DNA of 25,297 nt from the NCBI GenBank assembly GCA_034434335.1, contig DAOTZS010000250.1:1-25297 (forward strand), written 5' to 3'. A program made the translations under genes and the position numbers. Shown here one piece after another: positions 1 to 6,927 of the stretch. The notes beneath the pieces are model-generated. The model saw only the letters and a program-made list of their open reading frames with translations. It searched no databases and was not told the DNA's origin. The stretch comes from DAOTZS01 sp034434335. GTDB taxonomy: Bacteria; Chloroflexota; Anaerolineae; CG2-30-64-16. Each line of letters starts with the position of its first letter. Position 1 is the stretch's first letter.

Positions 1-25
1 CGCTCTCCCCTCCCAGGGGAGAGCG
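1..25. repeat. Perfect GC-rich hairpin at window edge
   Basis: A 10-bp perfect inverted repeat (CGCTCTCCCC at 1-10, its complement at 16-25) encloses a 5-base loop. Purine-rich sequence follows, with no T-run. It could be part of an intergenic palindromic repeat or the terminator of a gene left of the window; the edge prevents a decision. Nothing else recognisable lies between 26 and 114, and 263-340 also shows no feature. Confidence 0.5.
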
Positions 26-114
26 GGGGAAAGGGGGTGAGAGGGGTAACGCACTGACCGCAAAATGCCAGAATCTAGCTTAACACGGCACTAGGTTCGT
101 TGAACGTAAGTTAC

Positions 115-262
115 GCACTTTGAGGCGTATCGCCCCATCCCCCTGGCTCCTTCCCCACAAGGCAGGGAAGGAGGATCGAGATTATGAGGGTATTCTGGGC
201 GGCTTCGCTGCCCAGAATACCCCTTTCAAAGGATTCCCCCCGATTAGGGGCGGGGCTAGGGG
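115..262 (+). repeat. Dispersed structured repeat, family 1, copy 1
   Basis: This roughly 148-base segment is repeated with small differences at 20049-20197. Shared blocks include GGCGTATCGCCCCATCCCC and GGATCGAGATTA, and a hairpin with arm GGGTATTCTGGGC (188-200) and the complementary arm up to about 223. The element is a chain of short inverted repeats: GGCGTATCGCC, then CCTTCCC/GGGAAGG, then the long hairpin, then a C-rich/G-rich pair near the right end. No convincing coding frame is present. It lies just beyond the stop of the minus-strand epimerase gene, so it may end up in that transcript's 3' region. Confidence 0.8.
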
Positions 263-340
263 ACGTGGGCACAGTGTAGTGCAAGTGCGTAGCTCCTGTC
301 ATTGAAAAGATATGCCTGCTCTCCATGTCTTGTGCTAATG

Positions 341-1300
341 TCACCAGCCGCGCGCTAATTGATGAGCGCTTCGCGCACCGCTAAAGCGGGGATCTTCGAC
401 CAGCAGTCTCTCCAAACCTTGTCGCAACGAGACACGCGGCCGGTAGCCCAGCAATTCCCGGGCCCGCCCCAGGTCGGCCACCAGCCGCGGCACCCCACCG
501 CTCTGCTGGAGATTATAAAGCACGTCTGGCCGCCGGCCAGTGATCTGACTAAGGGTTGCAATCAGCGCATTGATGCTTGTCTCTTCCCCTGAGCCCACAT
601 TGATGATGGCCTGGTTGACATTGGCCGCGGTGGCTGCCGCGATCAGGGCATCTACCACGTCGTCAATATACACAAAATCCCTGGTCTGATTCCCATCGCC
701 GTGCACCACGATCGAGGCCCCGCTGAGCAGGCTCTTGACAAACAGGGGAACCACCGGGGCATGGGCTGGAGGGATACGCTGGCCCGGCCCATAGGCATTG
801 AAAATGCGCAAAGCGACCGTCTCAATGCCATTCAACTGACCCAAAGCGAAGATGTAGTACTCGGCCGCCAGCTTGCTGACCGCGTATGGTACCAGAGGAT
901 GAGGCCAGTCCGTCTCCTTGACCGGCTGGCTGGCCTGCGGTCCATAGACAGTAGCCGATGATGCCAGGACCACGCGCCTCACTCCAACATCGCGGATCGC
1001 TTCAGCCAGGCTGACCGTCCCTCCCACGTTGACATCGTTGTATTCGCGCGGGTAAAGGACCGATTCAGGCACCGAGACGCGCGCGGCGAGATGAAAGACG
1101 CAGTCCACACCCTGCAACAAAGTCCATAGCTTGGGACGATCCCGCACGTCCCCACGCGTGAACACGGCCTCGGGGTGCAATCCAGATGGGTCTCCGGCGC
1201 TCAAGTCATCTAAGACCCGCACCTGATGTCCTTCGCTCACCAGCCGATTGGTTAAGGCAGTACCAATAAAGCCAGCCCCGCCGGTCACCAGGCAAAGCAT
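341..1300 (-). CDS. NAD-dependent epimerase/dehydratase (extended SDR)
   Basis: The 319-residue protein belongs to the extended short-chain dehydrogenase/reductase family that acts on nucleotide sugars, like UDP-glucose 4-epimerase. The Rossmann motif TGGAGFIG is at residues 6-13, an ASSATVYG segment at 113-120 supplies the catalytic Ser/Thr, and YAVSK (Y139, K143) is the catalytic YxxxK pair. Length is typical for the family. The start is supported by AGGAGG about 10 bases upstream. The substrate cannot be read from sequence; GalE-type 4-epimerisation or a dTDP/UDP-sugar dehydratase are both possible. The gene stands alone and diverges from aspS. Its leader contains a miniature repeat element (1348-1506). 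Confidence 0.9.
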   Translation of the reverse strand: MLCLVTGGAGFIGTALTNRLVSEGHQVRVLDDLSAGDPSGLHPEAVFTRGDVRDRPKLWTLLQGVDCVFHLAARVSVPESVLYPREYNDVNVGGTVSLAEAIRDVGVRRVVLASSATVYGPQASQPVKETDWPHPLVPYAVSKLAAEYYIFALGQLNGIETVALRIFNAYGPGQRIPPAHAPVVPLFVKSLLSGASIVVHGDGNQTRDFVYIDDVVDALIAAATAANVNQAIINVGSGEETSINALIATLSQITGRRPDVLYNLQQSGGVPRLVADLGRARELLGYRPRVSLRQGLERLLVEDPRFSGARSAHQLARGW

Positions 1301-1347
1301 GTGAGCGATTCCTCCTCTCTATGGTGGTACCGTCTCTTATTCTCGCA

Positions 1348-1506
1348 GTCGCTATTCGGGCGCTGACTGGAAGTCGCCCTTCTTGGGCTTGCAGCCAAGG
1401 GTCAGCCGTCGCCGACCCACCTGCTGCCGCCTTATGCAGGCGATACTTTTTGGCTTGATGCCAATAAGGCAACCACAAGGGTCGCCCCTGGCGGCTGAAC
1501 GGTTAC
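1348..1506 (-). mobile_element. Miniature inverted-repeat element, copy A (diverged)
   Basis: Read on the minus strand, this 159-base segment begins GTAACCGTTCAG and ends CCCGAATAGCGAC. It matches the better-preserved copy at 12536-12700 at both ends, including GGGCGACTTCCAGTCA against GGGTGACTTCCAGTCA, and TGGCTGCAAGCCCAA against TGGCCGCAGGCCCAA. No transposase is encoded and no clear target duplication is visible. The element lies in the presumed leader of the epimerase gene, 47 bases before its start codon. Confidence 0.7.
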
Positions 1507-1518
1507 AGTGGCATTGCT

Positions 1519-1547
1519 ATTATAACATGACGAAGGGCTGTCGCCCA
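1519..1547 (-). promoter_or_regulatory. Possible promoter for the epimerase gene
   Basis: On the minus strand a perfect TATAAT (1524-1519) lies 17 bases from a weak -35-like TGGGCG (1547-1542). Transcription would begin near 1512 and run through the miniature element before reaching the epimerase start at 1300. The -35 match is poor, so this call is tentative. Confidence 0.4.
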
Positions 1548-1578
1548 TTCTGACAGCAGGCCAGGGTTGATTACTGCC

Positions 1579-1608
1579 TTGCTGTTTCCGTAGGGGCGGT
1601 TGTATAAT
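1579..1608 (+). promoter_or_regulatory. aspS promoter
   Basis: TTGCTG (1579-1584), an 18-base spacer and a consensus TATAAT (1603-1608) form a good sigma-70-type promoter. The in-frame ATG at 1607 overlaps the -10 box, so it cannot be the start of a protein translated from this transcript. Transcription should begin near 1615, giving a leader of about 67 bases. The spacer contains GTAGGGGC, a short string also seen reversed near 14150. Confidence 0.7.
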
Positions 1609-1681
1609 GGCGCTTACCTTCTTGCCCTGCATCTGGCTGCCCAAGCCAGATGTACACAGCCGTAGCTTGGGAGAGCACGCT

Positions 1682-3445
1682 ATGTTGAAGACGCACAATT
1701 GTGGTGAACTACGCCTGGCCCACGCGGGTGAAACAGTGACCCTGGCCGGTTGGGTCCATCGTCGGCGCGATCATGGGGCGCTCATTTTCCTCGACTTGCG
1801 CGATCGTTCGGGCCTTGTCCAGATCACCTGTGACGCGCAGTCTGCCCCGGCCGCCCACGCGGTGCTGAACACAGTACGCAACGAATATGTGATCCAGGTC
1901 CGAGGGGTTGTGCGGCCACGGCCCGCAGGGCTGGCAAACCCCAATCTGGCCACAGGCGAGATCGAAGTGGCAGCCCTGGCAGCCGAGGTGTTGAATGAGG
2001 CACGCACGCCCCCCTTCTACATCAACGAAGATGTGGAAATTGACGAAGCGCTACGCCTGAAGTACCGCTATCTCGACCTCCGCCGGCCTGCCATGCAGCG
2101 CAACATCATCTTGCGCCACCGGGTGGTGAAACTAATCCGCGATTATCTGGACCGACACGGTTTTATTGAGATCGAAACCCCGATGCTGATCAAGACGACC
2201 CCGGAAGGGGCGCGCGACTACGTGGTGCCCAGCCGGGTTCACCCTGGCCTGTTCTACGCCCTCCCTCAATCACCACAACAGCTCAAGCAGTTGCTCATGG
2301 TGGCTGGCTACGAGCGCTATTTTCAGATCGCCCGTTGCTTCCGCGATGAGGACTTGCGCGCCGACAGGCAACCTGAGTTTACCCAGCTAGACCTCGAAAT
2401 GTCGTTTGTAGACAGCCAGGATATCATGGCCATTATTGAGTCGCTCTATACTGAGCTGATCGAGACACTGGGCAGCAAACCGATCCTGGCCAAGCCATTC
2501 CCGGTGCTGACCTATCAGGAAGCCATGGACCGCTTCGGCACCGACAAGCCCGATCTACGCTTTGGCATGGAGCTGATTGACCTGAGCGACCTGCTGAGCG
2601 GCAGCACATTCCAGGTCTTTGCCAGCGCGGTAGCTCAGGGCGGGCGGGTCAAAGGGCTTGTCGCACCCGGATGTGCCGAGTTCAGCCGCAAGCAACTTGA
2701 TGAGTTAGGTGAACAAGCTCAGCGCCTTGGCGCCAAAGGCGTGGTGTGGATTGCGCGGCGCCAGGATGGCAGCGTGCGATCGCCGGTGGCTCGCTATCTG
2801 AGTGAACAAGAACTGGCAGCCATCTTCGCGCGCACCAAAGCAGCGCCGGGCGACCTGCTCTTGATCGTGGCAGATGTCCGGCCGGCCGTGGTGGCACGTG
2901 CTCTGGGGGAATTGCGAGTGACCCTGGGACACCAGCTCGGATTGGTGCGCAAGGATGTGCACGCGCTGTGCTGGGTGGTCGAGTTCCCCTTGCTGGAGTG
3001 GAACGAACAGGAAGGGCGCTGGACGGCCATGCACCATCCCTTCACCTCTGCCATGGACGAGGACTGGCCGTTATTGGAGACAGACCCGGGGCGGGTGCGA
3101 GCGAAGGCCTATGACCTGGTGATGGATGGCTGGGAAGTGGGCGGTGGCAGTATCCGCATCCACCGGCGTGATCGCCAGCAGGCGATGTTTCGCGCCCTGG
3201 GCATTGGACCTGAAGAAGCGGAAGAGAAATTCGGCCATTTGCTGGAAGCCTTTGAATACGGTGCGCCCCCTCACGGTGGCATTGCCACCGGGATTGATCG
3301 CACAGTGGCCATCCTGGCCGGCGTACCCAGCATTCGGGAGGTGATCGCCTTCCCCAAGACAGCCTCGGCCACAGATCTGATGTTCCGCTCACCCTCGGCT
3401 ATCACGCCGGCCCAACTGGCGGAGCTACACCTGGCCATTGTGTGA
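1682..3445 (+). CDS. aspS: Aspartyl-tRNA synthetase, bacterial type, probably non-discriminating
   Basis: This 587-residue class II synthetase charges tRNA-Asp with aspartate. It has an N-terminal OB-fold anticodon domain (GWVHRRRDHGALIFLDLRD, from residue 23), motif 2 around RCFRDEDLRADRQPEFTQLD, the bacterial GAD insertion domain, and motif 3 GGIATGIDR near the C-terminus. The start at 1682 has GGGAGAG upstream and gives the usual bacterial length; the longer reading from 1607 overlaps the promoter -10. His31 (in RRRDHG) and Gly83 match residues reported for non-discriminating enzymes, which also aspartylate tRNA-Asn; E. coli has Leu in the RRRDLG segment. If so, the cell needs the GatCAB amidotransferase, which is not in this window. 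Confidence 0.97.
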   Translation: MLKTHNCGELRLAHAGETVTLAGWVHRRRDHGALIFLDLRDRSGLVQITCDAQSAPAAHAVLNTVRNEYVIQVRGVVRPRPAGLANPNLATGEIEVAALAAEVLNEARTPPFYINEDVEIDEALRLKYRYLDLRRPAMQRNIILRHRVVKLIRDYLDRHGFIEIETPMLIKTTPEGARDYVVPSRVHPGLFYALPQSPQQLKQLLMVAGYERYFQIARCFRDEDLRADRQPEFTQLDLEMSFVDSQDIMAIIESLYTELIETLGSKPILAKPFPVLTYQEAMDRFGTDKPDLRFGMELIDLSDLLSGSTFQVFASAVAQGGRVKGLVAPGCAEFSRKQLDELGEQAQRLGAKGVVWIARRQDGSVRSPVARYLSEQELAAIFARTKAAPGDLLLIVADVRPAVVARALGELRVTLGHQLGLVRKDVHALCWVVEFPLLEWNEQEGRWTAMHHPFTSAMDEDWPLLETDPGRVRAKAYDLVMDGWEVGGGSIRIHRRDRQQAMFRALGIGPEEAEEKFGHLLEAFEYGAPPHGGIATGIDRTVAILAGVPSIREVIAFPKTASATDLMFRSPSAITPAQLAELHLAIV

Positions 3446-3556
3446 GCTGGCTGCTTGTTAGCGTTCGATAGCCACGTGCGGAGCCGGGTGTACGTAGCAA
3501 AGGCCAGGGGAGTATGAGGGGTGTGCCGTCGTTTCCTTCCTCACTTCCGAAGACGT

Positions 3557-3590
3557 GGTGGTTTGCGCCAAATCGCCGCGCAAGCCCACC
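3557..3590. repeat. Inverted repeat between aspS and lacI-family gene
   Basis: The arms GGTGG (3557-3561) and TTGCGC (3563-3568) are complementary to GCGCAA (3578-3583) and CCACC (3586-3590), around a 9-base loop. It lies 16 bases upstream of a TTGACA box. It lacks a T-run, so it is either a weak aspS terminator or a protein-binding site. Confidence 0.4.
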
Positions 3591-3606
3591 CCAAACCGAG
3601 TCGAAT

Positions 3607-3644
3607 TTGACAAGCTATCCCTTTCGTGGTAGGTTATGGATAAC
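3607..3644 (+). promoter_or_regulatory. Possible promoter and operator of the LacI-family gene
   Basis: A perfect TTGACA (3607-3612) is followed after 17 bases by TAGGTT (3630-3635), a weak -10. Overlapping the -10 is the inverted repeat GTTATGGATAAC (3633-3644). LacI-family regulators bind short palindromes and often repress their own genes, so this may be an autoregulatory operator. No second copy is evident before the fucosidase gene. Confidence 0.4.
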
Positions 3645-3727
3645 ATCCCCTATCGAGGTCTGGGCATCGAACGCCGCGGCGCTTACCAAGCATCCAGCTT
3701 GCGGGGATTAGTAGGTGGGTTTTGCTT

Positions 3728-4795
3728 ATGGCCACGATACGCGAAGTTGCTAAGCGTGCTGGCGTTTCGCCTATGACCGTTTCCCGAGTCCTCAATAATT
3801 CGGGTTACATCAGACAAGAGACGCGCGAGCGTGTCGAGGCAGTGATTGCCGAGCTAGGCTATGTGCCCAACGCGCTGGCACGCAGTTTGCGCTTCAAGCA
3901 GACTAAGACGATTGGCCTGGTGCTGAGCGACATCACCAACCCATTCTTTACCACCATCGCGCGAGGCGTGGAGGATGTGGCCAGCCAGGCTGGCTTCAAC
4001 GTCATCTTCTGTAACACAGACGAGTCGGAAAGCAAGCAGGCCGAATACCTGGCGATCCTGGTACAAAAGCGGGTAGATGGTGTGCTCCTGGTACCGGCGC
4101 GCAGCAGTGAAGCTCCGGTCGCGTACCTGCGCGCTCGCAATGTACCCGTGGTGGTGCTCGACCGCCGCGTGCCGGACTCCCTCGTAGACGGCGTGCGCAG
4201 CGATTCTGAACAGGGTGCCTACGAACTGGTGCGCCTTATGGTCAGCCTGGGACACACGCACATCGCTATCCTGAATGGTCCGGCGGAGGTCTCTACGGCA
4301 GCCGACCGGGCCGCAGGCTATCGTCGGGCCCTGACCGAAGCCGGCCTGGCCATTAATCCAGCTTTGATTTTGCATGACCGCTTTACCCAACAGGCGGGCT
4401 ATGCAATGACCCAACAGGTGCTGGCGGTTACCCCGCGGCCAACCGCGCTGTTCGCAGCAAATAACTTCATTGCCATTGGCGCGTATCGCGCTTTACAGGA
4501 TGCCGGGCTGCGCGTGCCGGAAGATGTGGCATTGGTGGCCTTTGATGACCTGCCGCCTACCCTGGTCCTTGAGCCGTTCCTAACTGTAGCTGTCCAGCCT
4601 GCCTACGAAATGGGGCGGCGCGCGGCTGAGCTTCTCCTGGCGCGGCTGGCCGGCCAGGGGCCAGATGAGCCCCAGGAGATTGTGTTGCCGGTGCAAATCG
4701 TATTAAGGCGCTCCAGCGGGGAGCCCCGTGACGGAAGCCGCCTCCAGAGAGGCGGCAACGCTGGGGAAAGAGCTACCATTGCCCAGCCGTTGTGA
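3728..4795 (+). CDS. LacI/GalR-family transcriptional regulator
   Basis: The 355-residue protein has a classic N-terminal LacI helix-turn-helix (residues 2-24, IREVAKRAGVSPMTVSRVL) and hinge helix (PNALARSLR, 47-55), then a periplasmic-binding-protein-like sensor domain (GLVLSDITNPFF onward) ending in the usual VAFDD and VAVQP segments. Such proteins normally repress sugar-use genes and release DNA on binding a sugar. The ATG at 3728 is preferred over the TTG at 3722 because GGTGG lies at suitable spacing and the protein then begins in the usual MATI-type way. The next gene, 166 bases downstream on the same strand, encodes an alpha-L-fucosidase, so a fucose-containing sugar is a reasonable but unproven effector. 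Confidence 0.95.
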   Translation: MATIREVAKRAGVSPMTVSRVLNNSGYIRQETRERVEAVIAELGYVPNALARSLRFKQTKTIGLVLSDITNPFFTTIARGVEDVASQAGFNVIFCNTDESESKQAEYLAILVQKRVDGVLLVPARSSEAPVAYLRARNVPVVVLDRRVPDSLVDGVRSDSEQGAYELVRLMVSLGHTHIAILNGPAEVSTAADRAAGYRRALTEAGLAINPALILHDRFTQQAGYAMTQQVLAVTPRPTALFAANNFIAIGAYRALQDAGLRVPEDVALVAFDDLPPTLVLEPFLTVAVQPAYEMGRRAAELLLARLAGQGPDEPQEIVLPVQIVLRRSSGEPRDGSRLQRGGNAGERATIAQPL

Positions 4796-4961
4796 TGAGC
4801 AGCCTTGACGATCATATTGCCCCATCGGCTAACCTTTAGCTGCCGGGGCAGTGTGCACTCCATAGCCTTAGTGGTTGAGCTCCAGTCTGTAGCCTGGAAA
4901 TTCATCTCCGGGCAATGGCTTTTGTGGGTGGTGCCAGCCACTACGAGCCTGGAGAACAGTT

Positions 4962-6389
4962 ATGTCCACCTTATCACCACGGTTTGAACCTACTTGGGCA
5001 TCTCTCGAACAATACCAGGTGCCTGACTGGTATCAGGATAGCAAGTTCGGCATCTTCATCCACTGGGGGCCGTACTGCGTGCCAGCCTTCGGTAATGAGT
5101 GGTACCCACGTCATATGTACCTGCGCGATAGCCGGGAATTTGTCTACCATCAGAAGGTGTTCGGCCATCAGGCGCAGTTCGGCTACAAGGACTTCATCCC
5201 CTTGTTCAAGGCCGAGAAGTTCGACGCTGAACAGTGGGTCGATCTCTTCCGCCGCGCAGGAGCCAAGTTTGTGGTCCCGGTAGCCGAACACCACGATGGC
5301 TTTGCAATGTACGATAGCGCGCTGACCCGCTGGACGGCCGCCAAGATGGGGCCCAGACGCGATGTCGTCGGCGAGCTGGCCCAGGCAACGCGCGCGGCAG
5401 GGATGGTGTTTGGCGTCTCCAGCCACCGCGCCGAGCATTGGTGGTTCTTCAACGGCGGCCGCGAGTTCGACTCGGACGTGCAGGACCCCGCTTACGCCGA
5501 TCTATACGGCCCGGCCATGCCGCAGCCGCCCAACGCTCTCCATGAGCGCGATTCTGAGCCGCGGCCTGATGCCGCCTTCCTGGAAGACTGGCTGGCACGC
5601 TGCTGTGAGTTGGTGGATAAATATCAACCCCAGCTCTTCTGGTTCGACTGGTGGATCCGCCAGATCGTCTTCCAGCCTTATCTGCAACGGTTTGCCGCTT
5701 ACTACTACAACCGCGGCCTGGAGTGGGGCAAGGGGGTGGTCATCAATTACAAGCTTGATGCTTTCCCAGAGAAAGCGGCGGTGCTTGATATCGAGCGTGG
5801 GCAACTGAAGGATATCCGGCCCAGGCCCTGGCAGAACGACACTTCGGTCTCAAAGAATTCCTGGGGCTACATCCAGCATCATGACTACAAGTCGGCCACT
5901 TCTCTCATCCATGATCTGGTGGATGTGGTTAGCAAGAACGGCGTGCTGCTGCTTAACGTGGGGCCAAAGCCCGATGGCACGATCCCGGAGCCAGAGGTAG
6001 AGATTCTCCTGGAGATCGGCCGCTGGCTGGAAATCAACGGTGAGGCGATCTACGGTACGCGGCCCTGGAAGGTATATGGGGAAGGGCCGACCGAGGTGTT
6101 CGAGGGTGGCTTTACCGATACCCTGCGCGCGGCGTTTACGCCGCGTGATGTGCGCTTCACCACCAGGGGTGAGATCCTCTATGCCATTGTACTGGGTTGG
6201 CCCGAAAACGGCGAGGCGACAGTGCAATGGTTACGTACCGACTCGCCACTCTATCCTCAGGCTATTCGCTCCGTTGAGCTGCTAGGGGCCGGCCATCCTG
6301 TGGAATGGTCGCGCGATGCAACCGGCCTGAAGGTCAGGCTCCCGGCGCACAAGCCACACCCCGCCGCGTTCGTGCTCAAGATCAGCTAG
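4962..6389 (+). CDS. Alpha-L-fucosidase, glycoside hydrolase family 29
   Basis: This 475-residue enzyme should remove terminal alpha-L-fucose by a retaining mechanism. GH29 signatures are visible: FGIFIHWGPYCVPAF at 29-43, EHHDGFAMY at 109-117, and LFWFDWW at 225-231, where Asp229 is the likely nucleophile. A SKNGVLLLNVGPKPDG segment closes the barrel, and a beta-rich C-terminal domain of about 110 residues follows. No signal peptide is seen, so it is probably cytoplasmic and works on imported oligosaccharides. GGAG lies about 10 bases before the ATG. It follows a LacI-family regulator on the same strand, although no transporter gene is present here. The general acid/base is not evident by eye. 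Confidence 0.93.
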   Translation: MSTLSPRFEPTWASLEQYQVPDWYQDSKFGIFIHWGPYCVPAFGNEWYPRHMYLRDSREFVYHQKVFGHQAQFGYKDFIPLFKAEKFDAEQWVDLFRRAGAKFVVPVAEHHDGFAMYDSALTRWTAAKMGPRRDVVGELAQATRAAGMVFGVSSHRAEHWWFFNGGREFDSDVQDPAYADLYGPAMPQPPNALHERDSEPRPDAAFLEDWLARCCELVDKYQPQLFWFDWWIRQIVFQPYLQRFAAYYYNRGLEWGKGVVINYKLDAFPEKAAVLDIERGQLKDIRPRPWQNDTSVSKNSWGYIQHHDYKSATSLIHDLVDVVSKNGVLLLNVGPKPDGTIPEPEVEILLEIGRWLEINGEAIYGTRPWKVYGEGPTEVFEGGFTDTLRAAFTPRDVRFTTRGEILYAIVLGWPENGEATVQWLRTDSPLYPQAIRSVELLGAGHPVEWSRDATGLKVRLPAHKPHPAAFVLKIS

Positions 6390-6447
6390 AGCCGCCCCTC
6401 ACCGCGGCGAGTCACCCTGCCTCATGCCCTATGCGCTCGGGCCTTTC

Positions 6448-6476
6448 TTGCATGCCCTCTCGAGTTGTGTTAGTAT
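6448..6476 (+). promoter_or_regulatory. Promoter of the 6S RNA candidate
   Basis: TTGCAT (6448-6453), a 17-base spacer and TAGTAT (6471-6476) place the transcription start near 6483, just ahead of the closing helix of the predicted 6S RNA. Confidence 0.6.
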
Positions 6477-6482
6477 AGAACC

Positions 6483-6690
6483 GTGAAACCCTGCGGTGCT
6501 CGTGATGCTCCATAACGTTTTGAGCCAACAGCTAAACTAAGGGGGCTGGACAAACCCATCCGGAAATGCAATAGCTGCGCCCGGGCTTCTGGCTCGAGCG
6601 TATTAGCAAAGCAGGACCGGGTGGCAACGCTCCCACCTGCGACTGCAGGTTCAAAACCTTGCGAGCACACGGCACAGCGGGGGCTTCTCA
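6483..6690 (+). ncRNA. ssrS: 6S RNA candidate (RNA polymerase regulator)
   Basis: This segment of about 200 bases folds into the rod expected of 6S RNA, which mimics an open promoter and binds sigma-70 RNA polymerase. Long-range helices pair CCCTGC (6489-6494) with GCGGGG (6677-6682), GTGCTCG (6496-6502) with CGAGCAC (6662-6668), and TTTTGAGCC (6518-6526) with GGTTCAAAA (6648-6656). The TTGAGCC/GGTTCAA pair and CTGCGAC just before it (6637-6643) correspond to CUGAGCC, CUGCGAC and GGUUCAA segments of E. coli 6S RNA. The region between 6527 and 6647 would form the central bubble and terminal stem. A promoter precedes it and a hairpin follows. Open frames across it look like chance. The exact ends are estimates. 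Confidence 0.78.
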
Positions 6691-6697
6691 GCAGGAT

Positions 6698-6723
6698 GGC
6701 TACCGGCTTTCGAGCTGGTAGCC
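6698..6723 (+). terminator. Hairpin after the 6S RNA candidate
   Basis: GGCTACCGGCT (6698-6708), a TTCG tetraloop and AGCTGGTAGCC (6713-6723) form an 11-bp stem with one G-U pair. The following tract (TCGCTGTTCTT) is only moderately T-rich. It is probably the terminator of the small RNA. Confidence 0.55.
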
Positions 6724-6802
6724 TCGCTGTTCTTAATGCCCTTAGACTTTCTCCGCGCCGGCACAACCACCCTCAAAACGCCAAACTGCCCAAAATTGCC
6801 TC

Positions 6803-6832
6803 TTGACATTGGCTCTCCGCCTATGTTATCCT
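6803..6832 (+). promoter_or_regulatory. Promoter of the MBL-fold hydrolase gene
   Basis: A perfect TTGACA (6803-6808) and TATCCT (6827-6832) are separated by 18 bases. The start would fall near 6839, at the left arm of the structured leader described next. Confidence 0.55.
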
Positions 6833-6838
6833 TGGCAC

Positions 6839-6881
6839 GCCCTGCCTGGCTGAGGTGGCATAATTGTACCACTAGGCAGGC
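6839..6881 (+). promoter_or_regulatory. Nested dyads in the MBL gene leader
   Basis: GCCTGCCT (6839-6846) is perfectly complementary to AGGCAGGC (6874-6881). Inside lies the imperfect palindrome GTGGCATAATTGTACCAC (6855-6872; 14 of 18 positions symmetric). The position at the start of the predicted transcript fits either a repressor site or a 5' RNA hairpin. Confidence 0.5.
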
Positions 6882-6927
6882 CCGATTATCCCCGATCATT
6901 CTGGGACCGGGCTACAAGGAGTTGAAC

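Noticed and set aside
120..344. Short open frames on both strands at the left end
   Set aside because: They coincide with the dispersed structured repeat, and their sequence is explained by its hairpins.
1588..1600. GTAGGGGC string shared with the reverse of 14146-14156 as a third repeat family
   Set aside because: Only about 8-10 bases are shared and such strings are common in GC-rich intergenic DNA; too little to define a repeat.
1607..1681. N-terminal extension of aspS from the ATG at 1607
   Set aside because: This ATG overlaps the TATAAT box of the aspS promoter; the ATG at 1682 has a ribosome site and gives the family-typical start.
6600..6690. Possible tRNA from the GGTTCAAAACC T-arm-like string
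   Set aside because: The stem and loop lengths do not fit a cloverleaf, while the same bases pair well in the 6S RNA rod.
6470..6766. Minus-strand open frame of 98 codons
   Set aside because: It lies antisense to the 6S RNA candidate, resembles no family, and the nucleotide pattern is explained by RNA helices.
6736..6927. 64-residue N-terminal extension of the MBL-fold protein
   Set aside because: It would include the promoter and leader dyads in coding sequence; AAGGAG spacing points to GTG at 6928.
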